Origin: Hyphomicrobiales bacterium
GTDB lineage: Bacteria; Pseudomonadota; Alphaproteobacteria; Rhizobiales; Xanthobacteraceae
Length of the DNA: 64,000 nucleotides
Reading direction: 5' to 3'
Assembly: GCA_009377695.1 (NCBI GenBank)
Contig: WHTP01000017.1
Location: 1-64,000 of the forward strand
Positions 34,406-43,300 of this stretch are shown piece by piece (position 1 is the first letter of the stretch; the number at the start of each line of letters is the position of its first letter). Under the pieces are notes generated by a model. It was not told the origin of the DNA. It did not search any database and saw only the letters and a program-made list of their open reading frames with translations. The position numbers and the translations under genes were made by a program.

Positions 34406-35299
34406 ATGATGAATCGCATTATCATCGTTTCCTTCGTTATCATCGTTTCCTTCGTTGGCTTGATCGTCACAGCAACTCTAAACGTCGCCGCAGCAGCTCC
34501 AAATACCGTCGTAGCAACTTCGGGCAGCCATCAATTGACGGAAGGCATGCTCGACGAGGCAATCTATTTCGGTCAGTTCCTTGTCGGACAGCGATTCTCG
34601 GCACCCGATATTGCCGCGATGCGAGAGGGCTTGATCGGCACCTTTCGAAGGCAACCCGCTAAAGAAGTGGCAGGCTACCAGGGGCTCGCGCAATTCGTGC
34701 CCGCCCTGCGAAGCACTCGCAGTCCCCTGGCCATTGCGAAAGCTCGCGAAGCAGCGTGGGCCGCATTCGCAAAGGATCCTGCCGGATTCCGCGAATTTCA
34801 GAACGATCCAGCCGGAAAGATAATCCTGAAATACAACCCGATCGTTGTAAACGCTGGAGGCAGCGTCATCACTCGCCTGAACGTGGAGTCCTTGTTCGCG
34901 TCGAACGCCCTGGTGGCGAAGATCGCCGGAGTCGCACCGCCGTCGCAATCGGAAATAGACGAGTGTCTGCGCCTGCTTCCATTCGAGTTTGCATCCTTAA
35001 CGAAGGAGCAGCAGGAATTCTTCATGCAAGCAGAGAGCCGGCTGGCGCGGCTCCAGGAGATGCATGCGAGCCACTTCATCGGTCCGTCGGTTGTGTCCGA
35101 AATCAAGAAGACCGTACGTTCGCCCGAAGACGTACCCAATCGGGCGCGCGCGTTAGAGAACACTGCCTTCAAGTATGAAGCCGCCGTGAATCGGATCACA
35201 TCGGCTGCGGATCGCTTTATTGCAGCTTGGAGCAAGGGTTTCCCGAAAGGCACCGCGGCGCAAACAATGATGGGTCAGATCGGGAGCTGGGGCAAATGA
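34406..35299 (+). CDS. Secreted or anchored hypothetical protein
   Basis: 297 residues with an N-terminal hydrophobic segment (IIIVSFVIIVSFVGLIVTAT) and AAAAP, a likely signal or anchor. The mature part is helical and hydrophilic, without Cys pairs beyond one Cys and without a recognised domain. Base composition and codon choice are visibly less GC-rich than in the neighbours, which suggests acquisition. The signal sequence was lengthened by an 18-bp tandem duplication (34421-34456) encoding IIVSFV twice. ATG at 34406 and 34409 are both possible. Function unknown. Confidence 0.7.
   Translation: MMNRIIIVSFVIIVSFVGLIVTATLNVAAAAPNTVVATSGSHQLTEGMLDEAIYFGQFLVGQRFSAPDIAAMREGLIGTFRRQPAKEVAGYQGLAQFVPALRSTRSPLAIAKAREAAWAAFAKDPAGFREFQNDPAGKIILKYNPIVVNAGGSVITRLNVESLFASNALVAKIAGVAPPSQSEIDECLRLLPFEFASLTKEQQEFFMQAESRLARLQEMHASHFIGPSVVSEIKKTVRSPEDVPNRARALENTAFKYEAAVNRITSAADRFIAAWSKGFPKGTAAQTMMGQIGSWGK
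34421..34456 (+). repeat. 18-bp tandem direct repeat in a signal sequence
   Basis: ATCATCGTTTCCTTCGTT occurs twice back to back (34421-34438 and 34439-34456) and encodes IIVSFV twice within the hydrophobic core of the leader. The copies are identical, so the duplication is recent or still unstable by slippage. Confidence 0.9.
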
Positions 35300-35366
35300 C
35301 GGACGCACGTTTCCTCGAGCTCGCGCGGAGGCGTTGAGCCTCCGAGCGTGTTCACCGTGACAAACG

Positions 35367-35783
35367 TCAAGCGTGCGGGACCATGTGCTCGCGATCGAGC
35401 GCGATATCGCGCTGCGCGGTCCGGATGGTGACCGTGAACCCTCCGATCACATCGACAAAACTCAACGCGATCAGCATCAGGAACGTTGAGGTCGCGGCGC
35501 GCGGCACAGCGATGAACTCAATGACCATTGCGATGAACAATACGAACGAGAGCACGTGATCAATGATCGCCCTGCTTGACATCCGCGTTGCTTTGAGAAT
35601 TTCGATATACAGGAGCACGATGCCGAACAGCACCAGGAGGTCGCCGGCGCTGACGGCCATGCTCCGTCCCGACAGCAATGGAACGGCAAACAGCAGCGTG
35701 CCGAAATCCATGTCCAGCAGGAACGCCATCATGTTGTAGAGTACGAACGGAATCAGGAGCAGCGGAAAGGCGATCAGGTACAT
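35367..35783 (-). CDS. Small integral membrane protein of unknown function
   Basis: 138 residues with four hydrophobic segments (YLIAFPLLLIPFVLYNMMAF, LLVLFGIVLLYIEIL, VLSFVLFIAMVIEFIAV and FLMLIALSFVDVIGGFTVTI). The whole protein is essentially membrane, with short polar loops and a basic C-terminal tail ending HMVPHA. I do not recognise a named family, although such four-helix proteins are common in this group of bacteria. It lies between the secreted protein gene (convergent) and rpmF (same strand, about 105 bp upstream). Confidence 0.7.
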   Translation of the reverse strand: MYLIAFPLLLIPFVLYNMMAFLLDMDFGTLLFAVPLLSGRSMAVSAGDLLVLFGIVLLYIEILKATRMSSRAIIDHVLSFVLFIAMVIEFIAVPRAATSTFLMLIALSFVDVIGGFTVTIRTAQRDIALDREHMVPHA

Positions 35784-35888
35784 GAAAACTGCTCCCCTCG
35801 TCGCAGGTTCGCCGATACCGGCTCGCCAATGAATGGCACGTTGGCTGCGTCCCGCCGGCCCGTCCCTCCGGCCGCCGCAGTGACTATA

Positions 35889-36074
35889 CTACGCCTCGGT
35901 CTTCGCCTTGAGCACCTGCCGGCCCTTGTACATGCCGGTCTTGAGGTCGATGTGGTGCGGACGACGCAGTTCGCCCGAATCCTTATCCTCAACATAGGTC
36001 GGCCGCTTCAAGGCGTCGGCCGAACGCCGCATTCCGCGCCGGGACGGCGATGTCTTTCTCTTGGGGACGGCCAT
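35889..36074 (-). CDS. rpmF: 50S ribosomal protein L32
   Basis: 61 residues: [20 protein letters not shown], then [20 protein letters not shown], the alphaproteobacterial L32 pattern without the zinc cysteines of some other L32 proteins. ATG at 36074 follows CAGGAG; the open frame to 36116 adds unrelated residues. It is encoded downstream of mtgA on the same strand, with a cluster of palindromes in between, so it probably has its own promoter. Confidence 0.95.
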   Translation of the reverse strand: MAVPKRKTSPSRRGMRRSADALKRPTYVEDKDSGELRRPHHIDLKTGMYKGRQVLKAKTEA

Positions 36075-36164
36075 GGCGGAACTCCTGATTCTTGCCGGAT
36101 TCTTGCCGGGACACAATATCTGGGTCTGGGAAGCCGGGCTTATAGAGGATGCGCCTGTCTGGCG

Positions 36165-36239
36165 CTAGTGTCCCGATTCCGAAGTTCGTACCATGTCGCG
36201 GCGGCCTCCTATACGAACTTCGGAATCGAAGGACACTAG
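36165..36239 (+). repeat. CTAG palindrome, A type
   Basis: CTAGTGTCC/GGACACTAG ends with inner stem CGATTCCGAAGTTCGTA perfectly paired and AA bulged on the 3' side, 75 bp. The last CTAG supplies the TAG stop codon (36236-36238, minus strand) of the mtgA reading frame. Confidence 0.92.
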
Positions 36240-37126
36240 CAACTCTTTGAATCTAGTGTGGCTTTGGTCCAGAAGTCCGCATGTCGGATTCGCCGCGAGA
36301 ATGATGCGGACTTCTGAACCGCCACACGAGTGTCCCGATTCCGAAGTTCGCCGCGAGAATGGCGCGACTTCTGAACCGCCACACCACGGGTTGGAGACCC
36401 TCCATTAAGGCTTCCGGGCGGCTTGAGACAGGCCGTCCGCGCCGCGAACCGGGCCGCGCGGGCTTCGTATATCGCGGCCAGCCGGCGCACCGTGCCCGAC
36501 GGCGCCCGCGCGCTGCGGCCGCGCGGGCTGGGCAGGATCGCCGCCATCAAAGCCGCTTCCCGCGCCGTCAACTGACGGGCCGACTTGCCGAAGGCATAGC
36601 GCGCCCCAGCCTCCGCGCCGAACTGCCCAGTCGGCCCCCATTGCGCGATGTTGAGGTAGATCTCCAGCATACGCCGCTTCGGCAGGACGAGGTCGACCCA
36701 GACCGCCAGTGGCAGTTCCAGCGCCTTGCGGATGTAGCTGCGGCCCTGCCAGAAGAACAGGTTCTTCACGACCTGCTGCGTGATCGTCGATCCGCCGCGC
36801 ATCTCGAAGACATCGTCGGCATCGTTGAACGCTTCGCGAATCCCGCGCCAGTCGATGCCGTGGTGGGTGCAGAAGCTGCCATCCTCAGCCGAGATTACGG
36901 CGCGTGGCAGCGCCGGCGAGATCCGGTTGAGTGGCATCACCATGCGTTCGACGCGCTGCCCGGTGGCCCAGCGCCACAGCATGGGCATCGAGACCGGATC
37001 GACGAAACGATAGAGCGGCGCGATCAGATAGGGCAGCAGCAACAGGACCAGCAGCACGGTCGCCAGCAAGCGCAGGACGCGAAAGACATGTCCGCGCGGG
37101 CGGAATCGGGATGGCGCGCTGTTCAT
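36236..37126 (-). CDS. mtgA: Monofunctional peptidoglycan transglycosylase with repeat-encoded C-terminus
   Basis: About 296 residues. A membrane anchor (LLATVLLVLLLLPYLIAPL) is followed by a complete GT51 domain: SAEDGSFCTHHGIDWRGI holds the catalytic Glu, RGGSTITQQVVKNLFFW follows, then RKALELPLAVWVDLVL and KRRMLEIYLNIAQWG. It polymerises lipid II glycan strands in the periplasm. The domain ends near residue 230. The last 49 codons lie in three CTAG-family palindromes, giving a tail with VAVQKS twice, and the stop TAG belongs to the outermost element. Start chosen at MNSAPSRF (37126). Native 3' end probably lost. Confidence 0.9.
   Translation of the reverse strand: MNSAPSRFRPRGHVFRVLRLLATVLLVLLLLPYLIAPLYRFVDPVSMPMLWRWATGQRVERMVMPLNRISPALPRAVISAEDGSFCTHHGIDWRGIREAFNDADDVFEMRGGSTITQQVVKNLFFWQGRSYIRKALELPLAVWVDLVLPKRRMLEIYLNIAQWGPTGQFGAEAGARYAFGKSARQLTAREAALMAAILPSPRGRSARAPSGTVRRLAAIYEARAARFAARTACLKPPGSLNGGSPTRGVAVQKSRHSRGELRNRDTRVAVQKSASFSRRIRHADFWTKATLDSKSC
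36253..36330 (-). repeat. CTAG palindrome, B type
   Basis: CTAGTGTGGC and GCCACACGAG ends, stem GGTCCAGAAGTCCGCAT paired with ATGCGGACTTCTGAACC (one mismatch), TTT bulged on the 5' side. It follows the A unit after a 13-bp spacer. Its entire length is translated in the mtgA frame. Confidence 0.9.
36328..36385 (+). repeat. CTAG palindrome, collapsed A/B mosaic
   Basis: It joins the A-type arm GAGTGTCCCGATTCCGAAGT directly to a B-type loop (CGCCGCGAGAATGG) and the B-type arm CGACTTCTGAACCGCCACAC. It shares GAG with the end of the preceding B unit. Such a product is what deletion between the similar loops of an A-B pair would leave. Confidence 0.85.
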
Positions 37127-37224
37127 CGGTGGGGCTGATTTTAGGGCCGCTTCGCGACGGCATTGCGGCGGGACAAGTGCCACGGTTTAATTGCCAAGAT
37201 AGCAAGGTGTCGCAGGAGGAATTC

Positions 37225-38346
37225 GTGGCCAAGGACGCAATCGTCTCGAAGGAGCTGGCGGAAAAATTCAAGACCGAGAAGGACACGCCCTACCTCCGGT
37301 TCGTGCGCGGCGACGGCCTCGACATTATCGGCGCACAATACGTCCCCGATCTCTGCACGGTCGATCTCAAACCATGGCCGCGCAGGGGCGACGGCGCCAA
37401 GGGCGTGTTCATCAACCACGAAGCCTCGCGCACCTCCAACGACTGCTATGTCTGCGAGATCGCGCTCGGCAAGAAGCTCGAGCCGCGGCATCACTTGTTC
37501 GAGGAAATGATCATGGTGCTGACCGGCCGCGGCTCGACCACGGTCTGGAACAATGCCGGCGCACGCGTCACCTTCGAGTGGAAGGCCGGGTCGATCTTCG
37601 CCATTCCGCTCAATTGCTGGTACCAGCATTTCAACGGCTCGGGCCAGGAGGTCGTGCGACTCGTCGCGGTCACGAATTTCCCGTCGGTCATGAATCTCTA
37701 CGAGGACCCCGATTTCGTCTTCAACTTCGATTACGACTTCAAGAACCGCTTCTCCGGCGAGCCGGATTATTTTTCAGCCAAGGGCGAGCAGGACGGCTTC
37801 CTGCTGCGGACGAATTTCGTCGCCGACGCGATCAATCTGCCGTTGATCACGGCTAAGGAGCGCGGCGCCGGCGGCGGGCACATCCGCTTCAACATGGCGA
37901 AGGGCTCGATCGCGAGCCACATCTCGCAGTTCCCGGTCGGCACCTACAAGAAGGCGCACGCGCACGGCCCCGGCGCGCATGTGATCGTACTCACCGGCGA
38001 AGGCTATTCGCTGATGTGGCCGGAAGGCGATGAGCCCAAGCGCTATGACTGGAAATACGGGACGCTGATCGTTCCGCCGAATGCCTGGTTCCACCAGCAT
38101 TTCAATGGCGGCGCGACGCCGGCGCGCTATCTCGCTTTCAAGCACGCCTCGCCGCGCAACAGCCAGGGCGTGCCGCTGTCCTGGATCAGCCGCCGCCTCG
38201 GCGGCAACCAGATCGACTATGCCGACGAGTCCCCTGCGGTGCGCAAGATGTTTTCCGACGAGCTCGCCAAGCATGGCGTCGGCTCGAAGATGGAGCCGGT
38301 CTACGAGGCCGAGCTTCCGAACCTGCCGCCGAAGGCAGCGGCGTGA
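37225..38346 (+). CDS. Bicupin domain protein
   Basis: About 373 residues with two cupin barrels. The first is at YVCEIALGKKLEPRHHLFEE, then MVLTGRGSTTVWN, and the second at ISQFPVGTYKKAHAHGPGAH, then VIVLTGEGYSLMW. Each carries the His-rich metal-binding motif (PRHHLFEE; AHAHGPGAH). Such proteins include dioxygenases and oxalate-decarboxylase relatives. The substrate is unknown, though gentisate-like or aromatic ring chemistry is possible. GTG start at 37225 is set by an AGGAGG at 37214-37219; the open frame further upstream runs antisense through mtgA. Confidence 0.82.
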   Translation: MAKDAIVSKELAEKFKTEKDTPYLRFVRGDGLDIIGAQYVPDLCTVDLKPWPRRGDGAKGVFINHEASRTSNDCYVCEIALGKKLEPRHHLFEEMIMVLTGRGSTTVWNNAGARVTFEWKAGSIFAIPLNCWYQHFNGSGQEVVRLVAVTNFPSVMNLYEDPDFVFNFDYDFKNRFSGEPDYFSAKGEQDGFLLRTNFVADAINLPLITAKERGAGGGHIRFNMAKGSIASHISQFPVGTYKKAHAHGPGAHVIVLTGEGYSLMWPEGDEPKRYDWKYGTLIVPPNAWFHQHFNGGATPARYLAFKHASPRNSQGVPLSWISRRLGGNQIDYADESPAVRKMFSDELAKHGVGSKMEPVYEAELPNLPPKAAA

Positions 38347-38483
38347 CTGCGCTCGGGCCAAGCCGAGGGATACCACACGACTCCGCTGCGCTCCGGCTTG
38401 CCGCTGCAAATTCCTTAACGAGGGCGAGCTATGGTGGGAGCTCTGTCCGTTGACCTGCTCCGGAAAAATGACCAGCGCATCCG

Positions 38484-39152
38484 ATGGCCGCCTCCAAGAC
38501 ACACGCTAAACCGGTGCGGATCGTCCGCGCCCACATCAAACTATTCGCCGCGGCGGCGCTCGGGATCGTGCTGTATTTTCTGCTGCCGGGTGACCTGCAC
38601 GTCGGGACCCGGATGCTGATCGCATGGAATGCCGCCGTCTTTTTGTACTTGGTGGTCGCGGCACTCGTGATCGTCCGGTTCGAGCTGAGCCGTGCGCGTC
38701 AAAGAGCTGCGGCGGAGGACGAAGGCGCCGTACTGATCCTGATCCTCACCGTGGCGGCCGCCGCGGCAAGCCTTGCAGCGATCTTTGTCGAGCTGAACGC
38801 GCAGCCCGGACAAAAAGTCGGCGCGCTGCCCGCCACACTGGCACTGAGCACCGTCGTCTTGTCGTGGGTATTCATCCACGTCATCTTCGCATTCCACTAC
38901 GCGCACGAGTTCTACGGAGATAGACAGCATGGCCACAAAGGGGGGCTGCACTTTCCCGAGGACGACCGCCCTGATTACTGGGACTTCGTCTATTTCTCGT
39001 TCGTGATCGGGGTGGCGGGCCAGGTATCGGACGTGCAGGTGACGACCAAGTCGTTGCGCCGGCTCGTCATCGCCCACGGCGCCTTTTCGTTCTTCTACAA
39101 CGTCGCGGTCATCGCGCTGATCGTCAACATCGCAGGCGAGTTCATTAATTGA
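38484..39152 (+). CDS. DUF1345 membrane protein
   Basis: 222 residues with five membrane segments (IKLFAAAALGIVLYFLLPG and others). The conserved core reads VVLSWVFIHVIFAFHYAHEF, then YWDFVYFSFVIGVAGQVSDV, the DUF1345 signature. Function unknown; it is predicted to be an inner-membrane protein. It starts with ATG at 38484 without a strong SD. The 137-bp gap after the bicupin gene shows nothing recognisable. Convergent with the small membrane protein gene at 39183. Confidence 0.88.
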   Translation: MAASKTHAKPVRIVRAHIKLFAAAALGIVLYFLLPGDLHVGTRMLIAWNAAVFLYLVVAALVIVRFELSRARQRAAAEDEGAVLILILTVAAAAASLAAIFVELNAQPGQKVGALPATLALSTVVLSWVFIHVIFAFHYAHEFYGDRQHGHKGGLHFPEDDRPDYWDFVYFSFVIGVAGQVSDVQVTTKSLRRLVIAHGAFSFFYNVAVIALIVNIAGEFIN

Positions 39153-39182
39153 TGGCCGACGACACCGTCCCGGTGGCGGATG

Positions 39183-39530
39183 TCAGCGCCGCGCCCACCA
39201 GTTCCGTAACCGGAACCAGTACTGGCGGAAGGTGACCGACAGGACGAAGGCCGCGATCAGGATCATCACGACCGGAATCCAGATCACCGCCACGCTGAGC
39301 AGCACGATCAGCATGATGCCCGCGATCAGCGCGAGCACGGCAAGCGCCAGGATGATTGTGAATGGGCCGGGCTGCGCGAGGTAGACGCGGCGCGGGCCGT
39401 CATGATCGTCGACCGATACCCAAATTCCGCCGCGGTTCCGCCCGGAGTGGTTCGGTGGAATGATCTCGGGCTCGGAACGGGGCCGGGACGCCTCAGAGTC
39501 TCGGGGATCGCGATCGGTCATATCTGTCAT
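39183..39530 (-). CDS. Small membrane protein of unknown function
   Basis: About 115 residues. A hydrophilic, charged N-terminus (DRDPRDSEASRPRSEPEIIP) is followed by two adjacent membrane segments (FTIILALAVLALIAGIMLIV and LSVAVIWIPVVMILIAAFV) and a short basic tail YWFRLRNWWARR. Start chosen at MTDMTDRD (39530). It lies 66 bp downstream of ispG on the same strand and could be co-transcribed. No family was recognised with certainty. Confidence 0.7.
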   Translation of the reverse strand: MTDMTDRDPRDSEASRPRSEPEIIPPNHSGRNRGGIWVSVDDHDGPRRVYLAQPGPFTIILALAVLALIAGIMLIVLLSVAVIWIPVVMILIAAFVLSVTFRQYWFRLRNWWARR

Positions 39531-39596
39531 GTATGGCCGCGCCGGCGGATCGCAACGGCCCAAAGCAACGGGAAACGACATGCGCCGGCGCAGACG

Positions 39597-40850
39597 TTAC
39601 TCCGCTGCGGTGCGCCCCGCGCCGCTGTGGCCGTAACGACGGTCGATATAGTCGATCACCATCTGCTTGAAGTCCGCGGCGACCGTCGGGCCGCGCAGCG
39701 TCACCGCCTTCTTGCCGTCGACGAAGACCGGCGCCGCCGGGCTCTCGCCGGTTCCAGGCAGCGAGATGCCAATATCGGCGTGCTTCGACTCGCCGGGGCC
39801 GTTCACGATGCAGCCCATGACGGCGACGTTGAGCGCCTCAACGCCGGGATATTGCTTCTTCCACTCGGGCATCGACTGATGGATGAAGCCCTGGATGTCA
39901 CGCGCGAGCTCCTGGAACGTGGTCGAGGTCGTACGTCCGCAGCCGGGACAGGCGGCGACCAGCGGCACGAAGGTGCGGAAGCCCATGGTTTGCAGCAGTT
40001 CCTGCGCGACCTTCACCTCCAGCGTGCGATCGCCGCCAGGCTCGGGCGTCAGCGAGATGCGGATAGTGTCGCCGATACCCTGCTGCAGCAGGATGCCCAT
40101 GCCGGCGGCCGACCCGACGATGCCTTTCGATCCCATGCCGGCTTCGGTGAGGCCGAGATGCAGCGTGTAGTCGCACCGCTGCGCAAGATCTGCATAGACG
40201 GCGATCAAATCCTGCACCGCCGAAACCTTCGCTGACAGGATGATGCGGTCGCGCGGCAGACCGATCTCTTCGGCGCGCTTGGCGGAGAGGAGCGCCGACT
40301 GGATCATCGCCTCGCGCGTCACCTCGCGCGCATCCTTCGGATCGTTGGAACGCGAGTTCTCGTCCATCAGGTGCGTGAGCAATTCCTGATCGAGCGAACC
40401 CCAATTGGCGCCGATGCGCACCGGCTTGTTGTGCCTGATCGCGGTCTCGACGATCGCGGAGAACTGGCGGTCCTTCTTGTCCTTGAAGCCGACATTGCCG
40501 GGATTGATGCGATACTTGTCGAGCGCCTCTGCGCAGGCAGGATGATCGGCCAGGAGCTTGTGGCCGATGTAGTGGAAGTCGCCAACGATCGGGACGTCGC
40601 AGCCCTGCTTGAGCAGCCGCTCCTTGATGTGCGGCACCGCCGCGGCGGCTTCGTCGCGGTCGACGGTGATGCGCACGATCTCGGAACCGGCGCGCGCGAG
40701 CGCGGCGACCTGCCCAACCGTGGCGTTCACATCGGCAGTATCGGTGTTGGTCATCGACTGCACGACGACCGGCGCGCCGCCGCCGACCGTCACATTACCG
40801 ACATCGACCGGCACCGAGATGCGTCGCGCCTGCGGGCCAACTGCGTTCAT
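39597..40850 (-). CDS. ispG: 4-hydroxy-3-methylbut-2-en-1-yl diphosphate synthase
   Basis: About 417 residues of the MEP isoprenoid pathway. The N-terminal TIM barrel opens [20 protein letters not shown]. The C-terminal [4Fe-4S] domain has [16 protein letters not shown] and the third Cys in [18 protein letters not shown]. Length matches the larger proteobacterial form. ATG at 40850 follows GGAGATTAGGA; the open frame to 40901 is not IspG-like. The Fur-family gene lies about 70 bp upstream on the same strand. Confidence 0.95.
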   Translation of the reverse strand: MNAVGPQARRISVPVDVGNVTVGGGAPVVVQSMTNTDTADVNATVGQVAALARAGSEIVRITVDRDEAAAAVPHIKERLLKQGCDVPIVGDFHYIGHKLLADHPACAEALDKYRINPGNVGFKDKKDRQFSAIVETAIRHNKPVRIGANWGSLDQELLTHLMDENSRSNDPKDAREVTREAMIQSALLSAKRAEEIGLPRDRIILSAKVSAVQDLIAVYADLAQRCDYTLHLGLTEAGMGSKGIVGSAAGMGILLQQGIGDTIRISLTPEPGGDRTLEVKVAQELLQTMGFRTFVPLVAACPGCGRTTSTTFQELARDIQGFIHQSMPEWKKQYPGVEALNVAVMGCIVNGPGESKHADIGISLPGTGESPAAPVFVDGKKAVTLRGPTVAADFKQMVIDYIDRRYGHSGAGRTAAE

Positions 40851-40923
40851 TCCTAATCTCCTTTGCGCCATTCCGGTGCCAGAGCCGTCCGGCGGCGTCA
40901 ACGTTTTGGGGCACGCCCTTGCA

Positions 40924-41436
40924 TTAACCCTTGCCGCAATGCGTGCAGATGCCGGTGACCTCGATCACCGGTGATTTCGGGGTGAAACCGACGGCAGCGG
41001 CAGCGGATTTCACCGTGCTGGCGACCTCCGACGACGAGGCCTCCCCGACTGTGCCGCAGCGCTCGCAGATCAGGAACACCACGAGATCCCCGTCCGCATG
41101 GCTGTGCACACAGGCAACGAACGCGTTCCGGCTTTCGATCCGGTGAACGAGGCCGTTCTCACGCAGGAACTCGAGCGCACGATAAACCGTGATCGGGGCC
41201 GGACGCGGGCCGGCGCGCGCGACCCGCTCCATGATTTCGTAGGCACCCAGCGGCTGGTGGTTGGCCAGCAATGCGCCCAGGACATCCCTGCGAATGGATG
41301 TCAGCCGCTGCCCGCGCTCGCTGCAGCGCGCCTCCGCAACCGCCATGGCATCGCTGCTGCAGCGGTCATGGTCGTGTCCGGGGGCGGGGAAAACCGCCGG
41401 CTCGCCCTTGTCATGCGCCGTTTTGGTCCTGCCCAT
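40924..41436 (-). CDS. zur: Fur-family zinc uptake regulator (Zur-like)
   Basis: 170 residues. The winged-helix domain reads [15 protein letters not shown], then [20 protein letters not shown], the Fur-family DNA-recognition helix. The dimerisation domain has two CxxC motifs ([10 protein letters not shown] and GICTHCGKG) plus [10 protein letters not shown], the zinc sites of Zur and Fur. Extra His and Cys residues in the N-terminal tail ([10 protein letters not shown]) suit a zinc sensor. The assignment to Zur rather than Fur or PerR is by sequence feel. It is transcribed leftward ahead of ispG and is divergent from the patatin gene. Confidence 0.85.
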   Translation of the reverse strand: MGRTKTAHDKGEPAVFPAPGHDHDRCSSDAMAVAEARCSERGQRLTSIRRDVLGALLANHQPLGAYEIMERVARAGPRPAPITVYRALEFLRENGLVHRIESRNAFVACVHSHADGDLVVFLICERCGTVGEASSSEVASTVKSAAAAVGFTPKSPVIEVTGICTHCGKG

Positions 41437-41576
41437 CCGGGAACCTTAGCCGTTTATACCTTATTGGGAACAATGATGCGTCGCAATAAATGCATATTGC
41501 AATGCAACAAGCGCGCCCCCAGGTTCTATGTTCCTGAGTCGTTTCAACTTTTGATCGTCACCACCCGGTTGATGTG
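41437..41576. promoter_or_regulatory. Divergent promoter region zur / patatin
   Basis: A 140-bp AT-rich gap between divergent genes. It contains the palindromic stretch TGCATATTGCAATGCA (41491-41506) and ATTGGGAACAAT (41463-41474). A Zur-type operator would be AT-rich and palindromic, but neither matches a consensus I can state with confidence. Confidence 0.35.
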
Positions 41577-42731
41577 ATGCTTCCGATCCTGTTGAGCAAG
41601 GTCCTTTCGGCGCTCCAGAGCGGCGCCGGCCCCAACCACCGGGCCCGCCCGCTGGGATTCGCCGATGGCAGCAAAGGCGTCAACCTGGCCTTGCAGGGCG
41701 GCGGGGCGCACGGGGCGTTCACCTGGGGCGTGGTCGACCAATTGCTCGCCGACGGGCGGATCGCGGTCGACGGCATCTCCGGGGCGTCCGCGGGCGCGGT
41801 GAACGCCGTGATGCTCGCCGACGGGCTCGCCCGCGGCGGGCCTGACGAGGCGCGGCAGCGGCTGGCGGATTTCTGGCGCGCCGCGAGCTTCGGGGGCTCC
41901 CTGCCCGAGCTGCAACGCGAGGCAATCGAACGGCTGTTCGCTTTCGTGCCGCGGCAAAGCTCGCCGGTGCCATGGTTCAATGCATTGTCGCGCTACTGGT
42001 CGCCCTACGACCTCAATCCGCTCAACATCAACCCGCTCAAGAATCTGATCGAGCGCTTCGTCGACTTTGCCCAGGTGCGCGGCGACACGCGTCGCGAATT
42101 GTTCATTTCCGCGACCAACGTGCAGAGCGGCAAACAGCGCGTGTTCTCGCGGTCCGAAATGTCGGCGGAAGCGGTGATGGCGTCGGCCTGCCTGCCACTC
42201 TTGTTCCACGCGGTCGAGATCGACGGCGTGCCCTATTGGGACGGCGGCTATAGCGGCAATCCGCCGGTGCTGCCGTTCCTGCGCGCGACCACGACCGAGG
42301 ATGTGCTGATCGTGCAGATCAACCCGATCGAGCGCGACGGCGCGCCAACCAGCGCGCGCGATATCATGACGCGGCTGCAGGAGCTGACCTTCAACGCGCC
42401 GTTGCTGGCGGAATTGCGCGCACTCGAGCTCGCGGAGCGATTGATCACCGAAGGTGACTTGCCGCGGGGTACTGCGCCCGGCCAATACCGGCGCATCCGG
42501 CTGCATCGCATTGTGATGGATGCCGAGGCGTTCAACGATCGTGGCAAACTCAACAACGATTACGAGTACTTTGATAATCTGCGTCAACTCGGCCAAAGCG
42601 CAGCGCAGCGATTCCTGGGCGAGCATTTCGACGATATCGGGCGCCACAGCACGATGGACCTGCAGGCGGAGGCCGCGCCGGAATGGGGCAACCGCCGCTC
42701 GGCGCTGACGAAGACGGCGGTTCCGGGCTAA
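41577..42731 (+). CDS. Patatin-like phospholipase
   Basis: About 384 residues. The oxyanion-hole motif GGGAHGAFTWGVVDQLL is at the N-terminus, the nucleophile elbow GISGASAGAVNAVML (GxSxG) follows, and the catalytic Asp lies in the DGG motif YWDGGYSGNPP. All three parts of a patatin Ser-Asp dyad lipase are present. Bacterial relatives act on phospholipids or lipid esters in the cytoplasm or as effectors; in PHB-accumulating bacteria some are granule-associated. The preferred start is ATG 41577 (a GTG is one codon earlier). The macrodomain gene follows after 9 bp, probably in one operon. Confidence 0.9.
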   Translation: MLPILLSKVLSALQSGAGPNHRARPLGFADGSKGVNLALQGGGAHGAFTWGVVDQLLADGRIAVDGISGASAGAVNAVMLADGLARGGPDEARQRLADFWRAASFGGSLPELQREAIERLFAFVPRQSSPVPWFNALSRYWSPYDLNPLNINPLKNLIERFVDFAQVRGDTRRELFISATNVQSGKQRVFSRSEMSAEAVMASACLPLLFHAVEIDGVPYWDGGYSGNPPVLPFLRATTTEDVLIVQINPIERDGAPTSARDIMTRLQELTFNAPLLAELRALELAERLITEGDLPRGTAPGQYRRIRLHRIVMDAEAFNDRGKLNNDYEYFDNLRQLGQSAAQRFLGEHFDDIGRHSTMDLQAEAAPEWGNRRSALTKTAVPG

Positions 42732-42740
42732 ACTGCGGGC

Positions 42741-43295
42741 ATGGTTGCCCCTGTCCTCGCCGCTGAGATCGGCCCGACCCAGCTCGAGATCTGCGTTGGC
42801 GATATCACCGCGCTTGACGTCGACGCGATCGTCAATGCTGCGAACACGACGCTGCTCGGCGGCGGCGGCGTCGATGGCGCGATCCATCGCGCCGCCGGAC
42901 CGGAATTGCTCGCTGAGTGCAAGACGCTCGGCGGCTGCGCGACCGGGTCCGCCAAGATCACGCGCGGCTACCAGCTCAAGGCAAAGCACGTGATCCACGC
43001 GGTCGGGCCCGTGTGGCACGGCGGTGCGCACGACGAAGACAATCTCCTGGCATCCTGCTACTCCACCGCGCTGAGGCTGGCGGCGGACCACCATCTCACG
43101 TCGATCGCATTTCCAGCGATCTCGACCGGCATCTACCACTTCCCGCCGGATCGTGCGGCGCGGATCGCGGTCGGTACCATTGCGTCCGAGGTCGCCGGCG
43201 CGCCCGGCACGTTGGAGCAGGTCGTGTTCTGCTGCTTCTCGCCGGAGTCGGCGCGCCACCACGAAGCGGCATTTGGCGATTTGGGTCTGGTTTGA
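42741..43295 (+). CDS. O-acetyl-ADP-ribose deacetylase (macrodomain)
   Basis: 184-residue single macrodomain. The ADP-ribose site reads AIVNAANTTLLGGGGVDGAI, the second loop is CATGSAKITRGYQLKAKHVI with the conserved GxAxxTxGY pattern, and IAFPAISTGIYHFPPDRAA closes the pocket. It hydrolyses O-acetyl-ADP-ribose and can remove ADP-ribose from proteins or nucleic acids; YmdB/MacroD class. It lies 9 bp after the patatin gene and ends in a strong bidirectional hairpin. Confidence 0.92.
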   Translation: MVAPVLAAEIGPTQLEICVGDITALDVDAIVNAANTTLLGGGGVDGAIHRAAGPELLAECKTLGGCATGSAKITRGYQLKAKHVIHAVGPVWHGGAHDEDNLLASCYSTALRLAADHHLTSIAFPAISTGIYHFPPDRAARIAVGTIASEVAGAPGTLEQVVFCCFSPESARHHEAAFGDLGLV

Positions 43296-43300
43296 TCGGG

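Noticed and set aside
34045-34662. 205-residue plus-strand frame
   Set aside because: It overlaps two better-supported genes in other frames and is a Ser/Arg-rich shadow.
36931-37224. N-terminal extension of the bicupin protein
   Set aside because: The extension is antisense to mtgA, Arg/Ala-rich and non-cupin; AGGAGG directly before GTG at 37225 defines the start.
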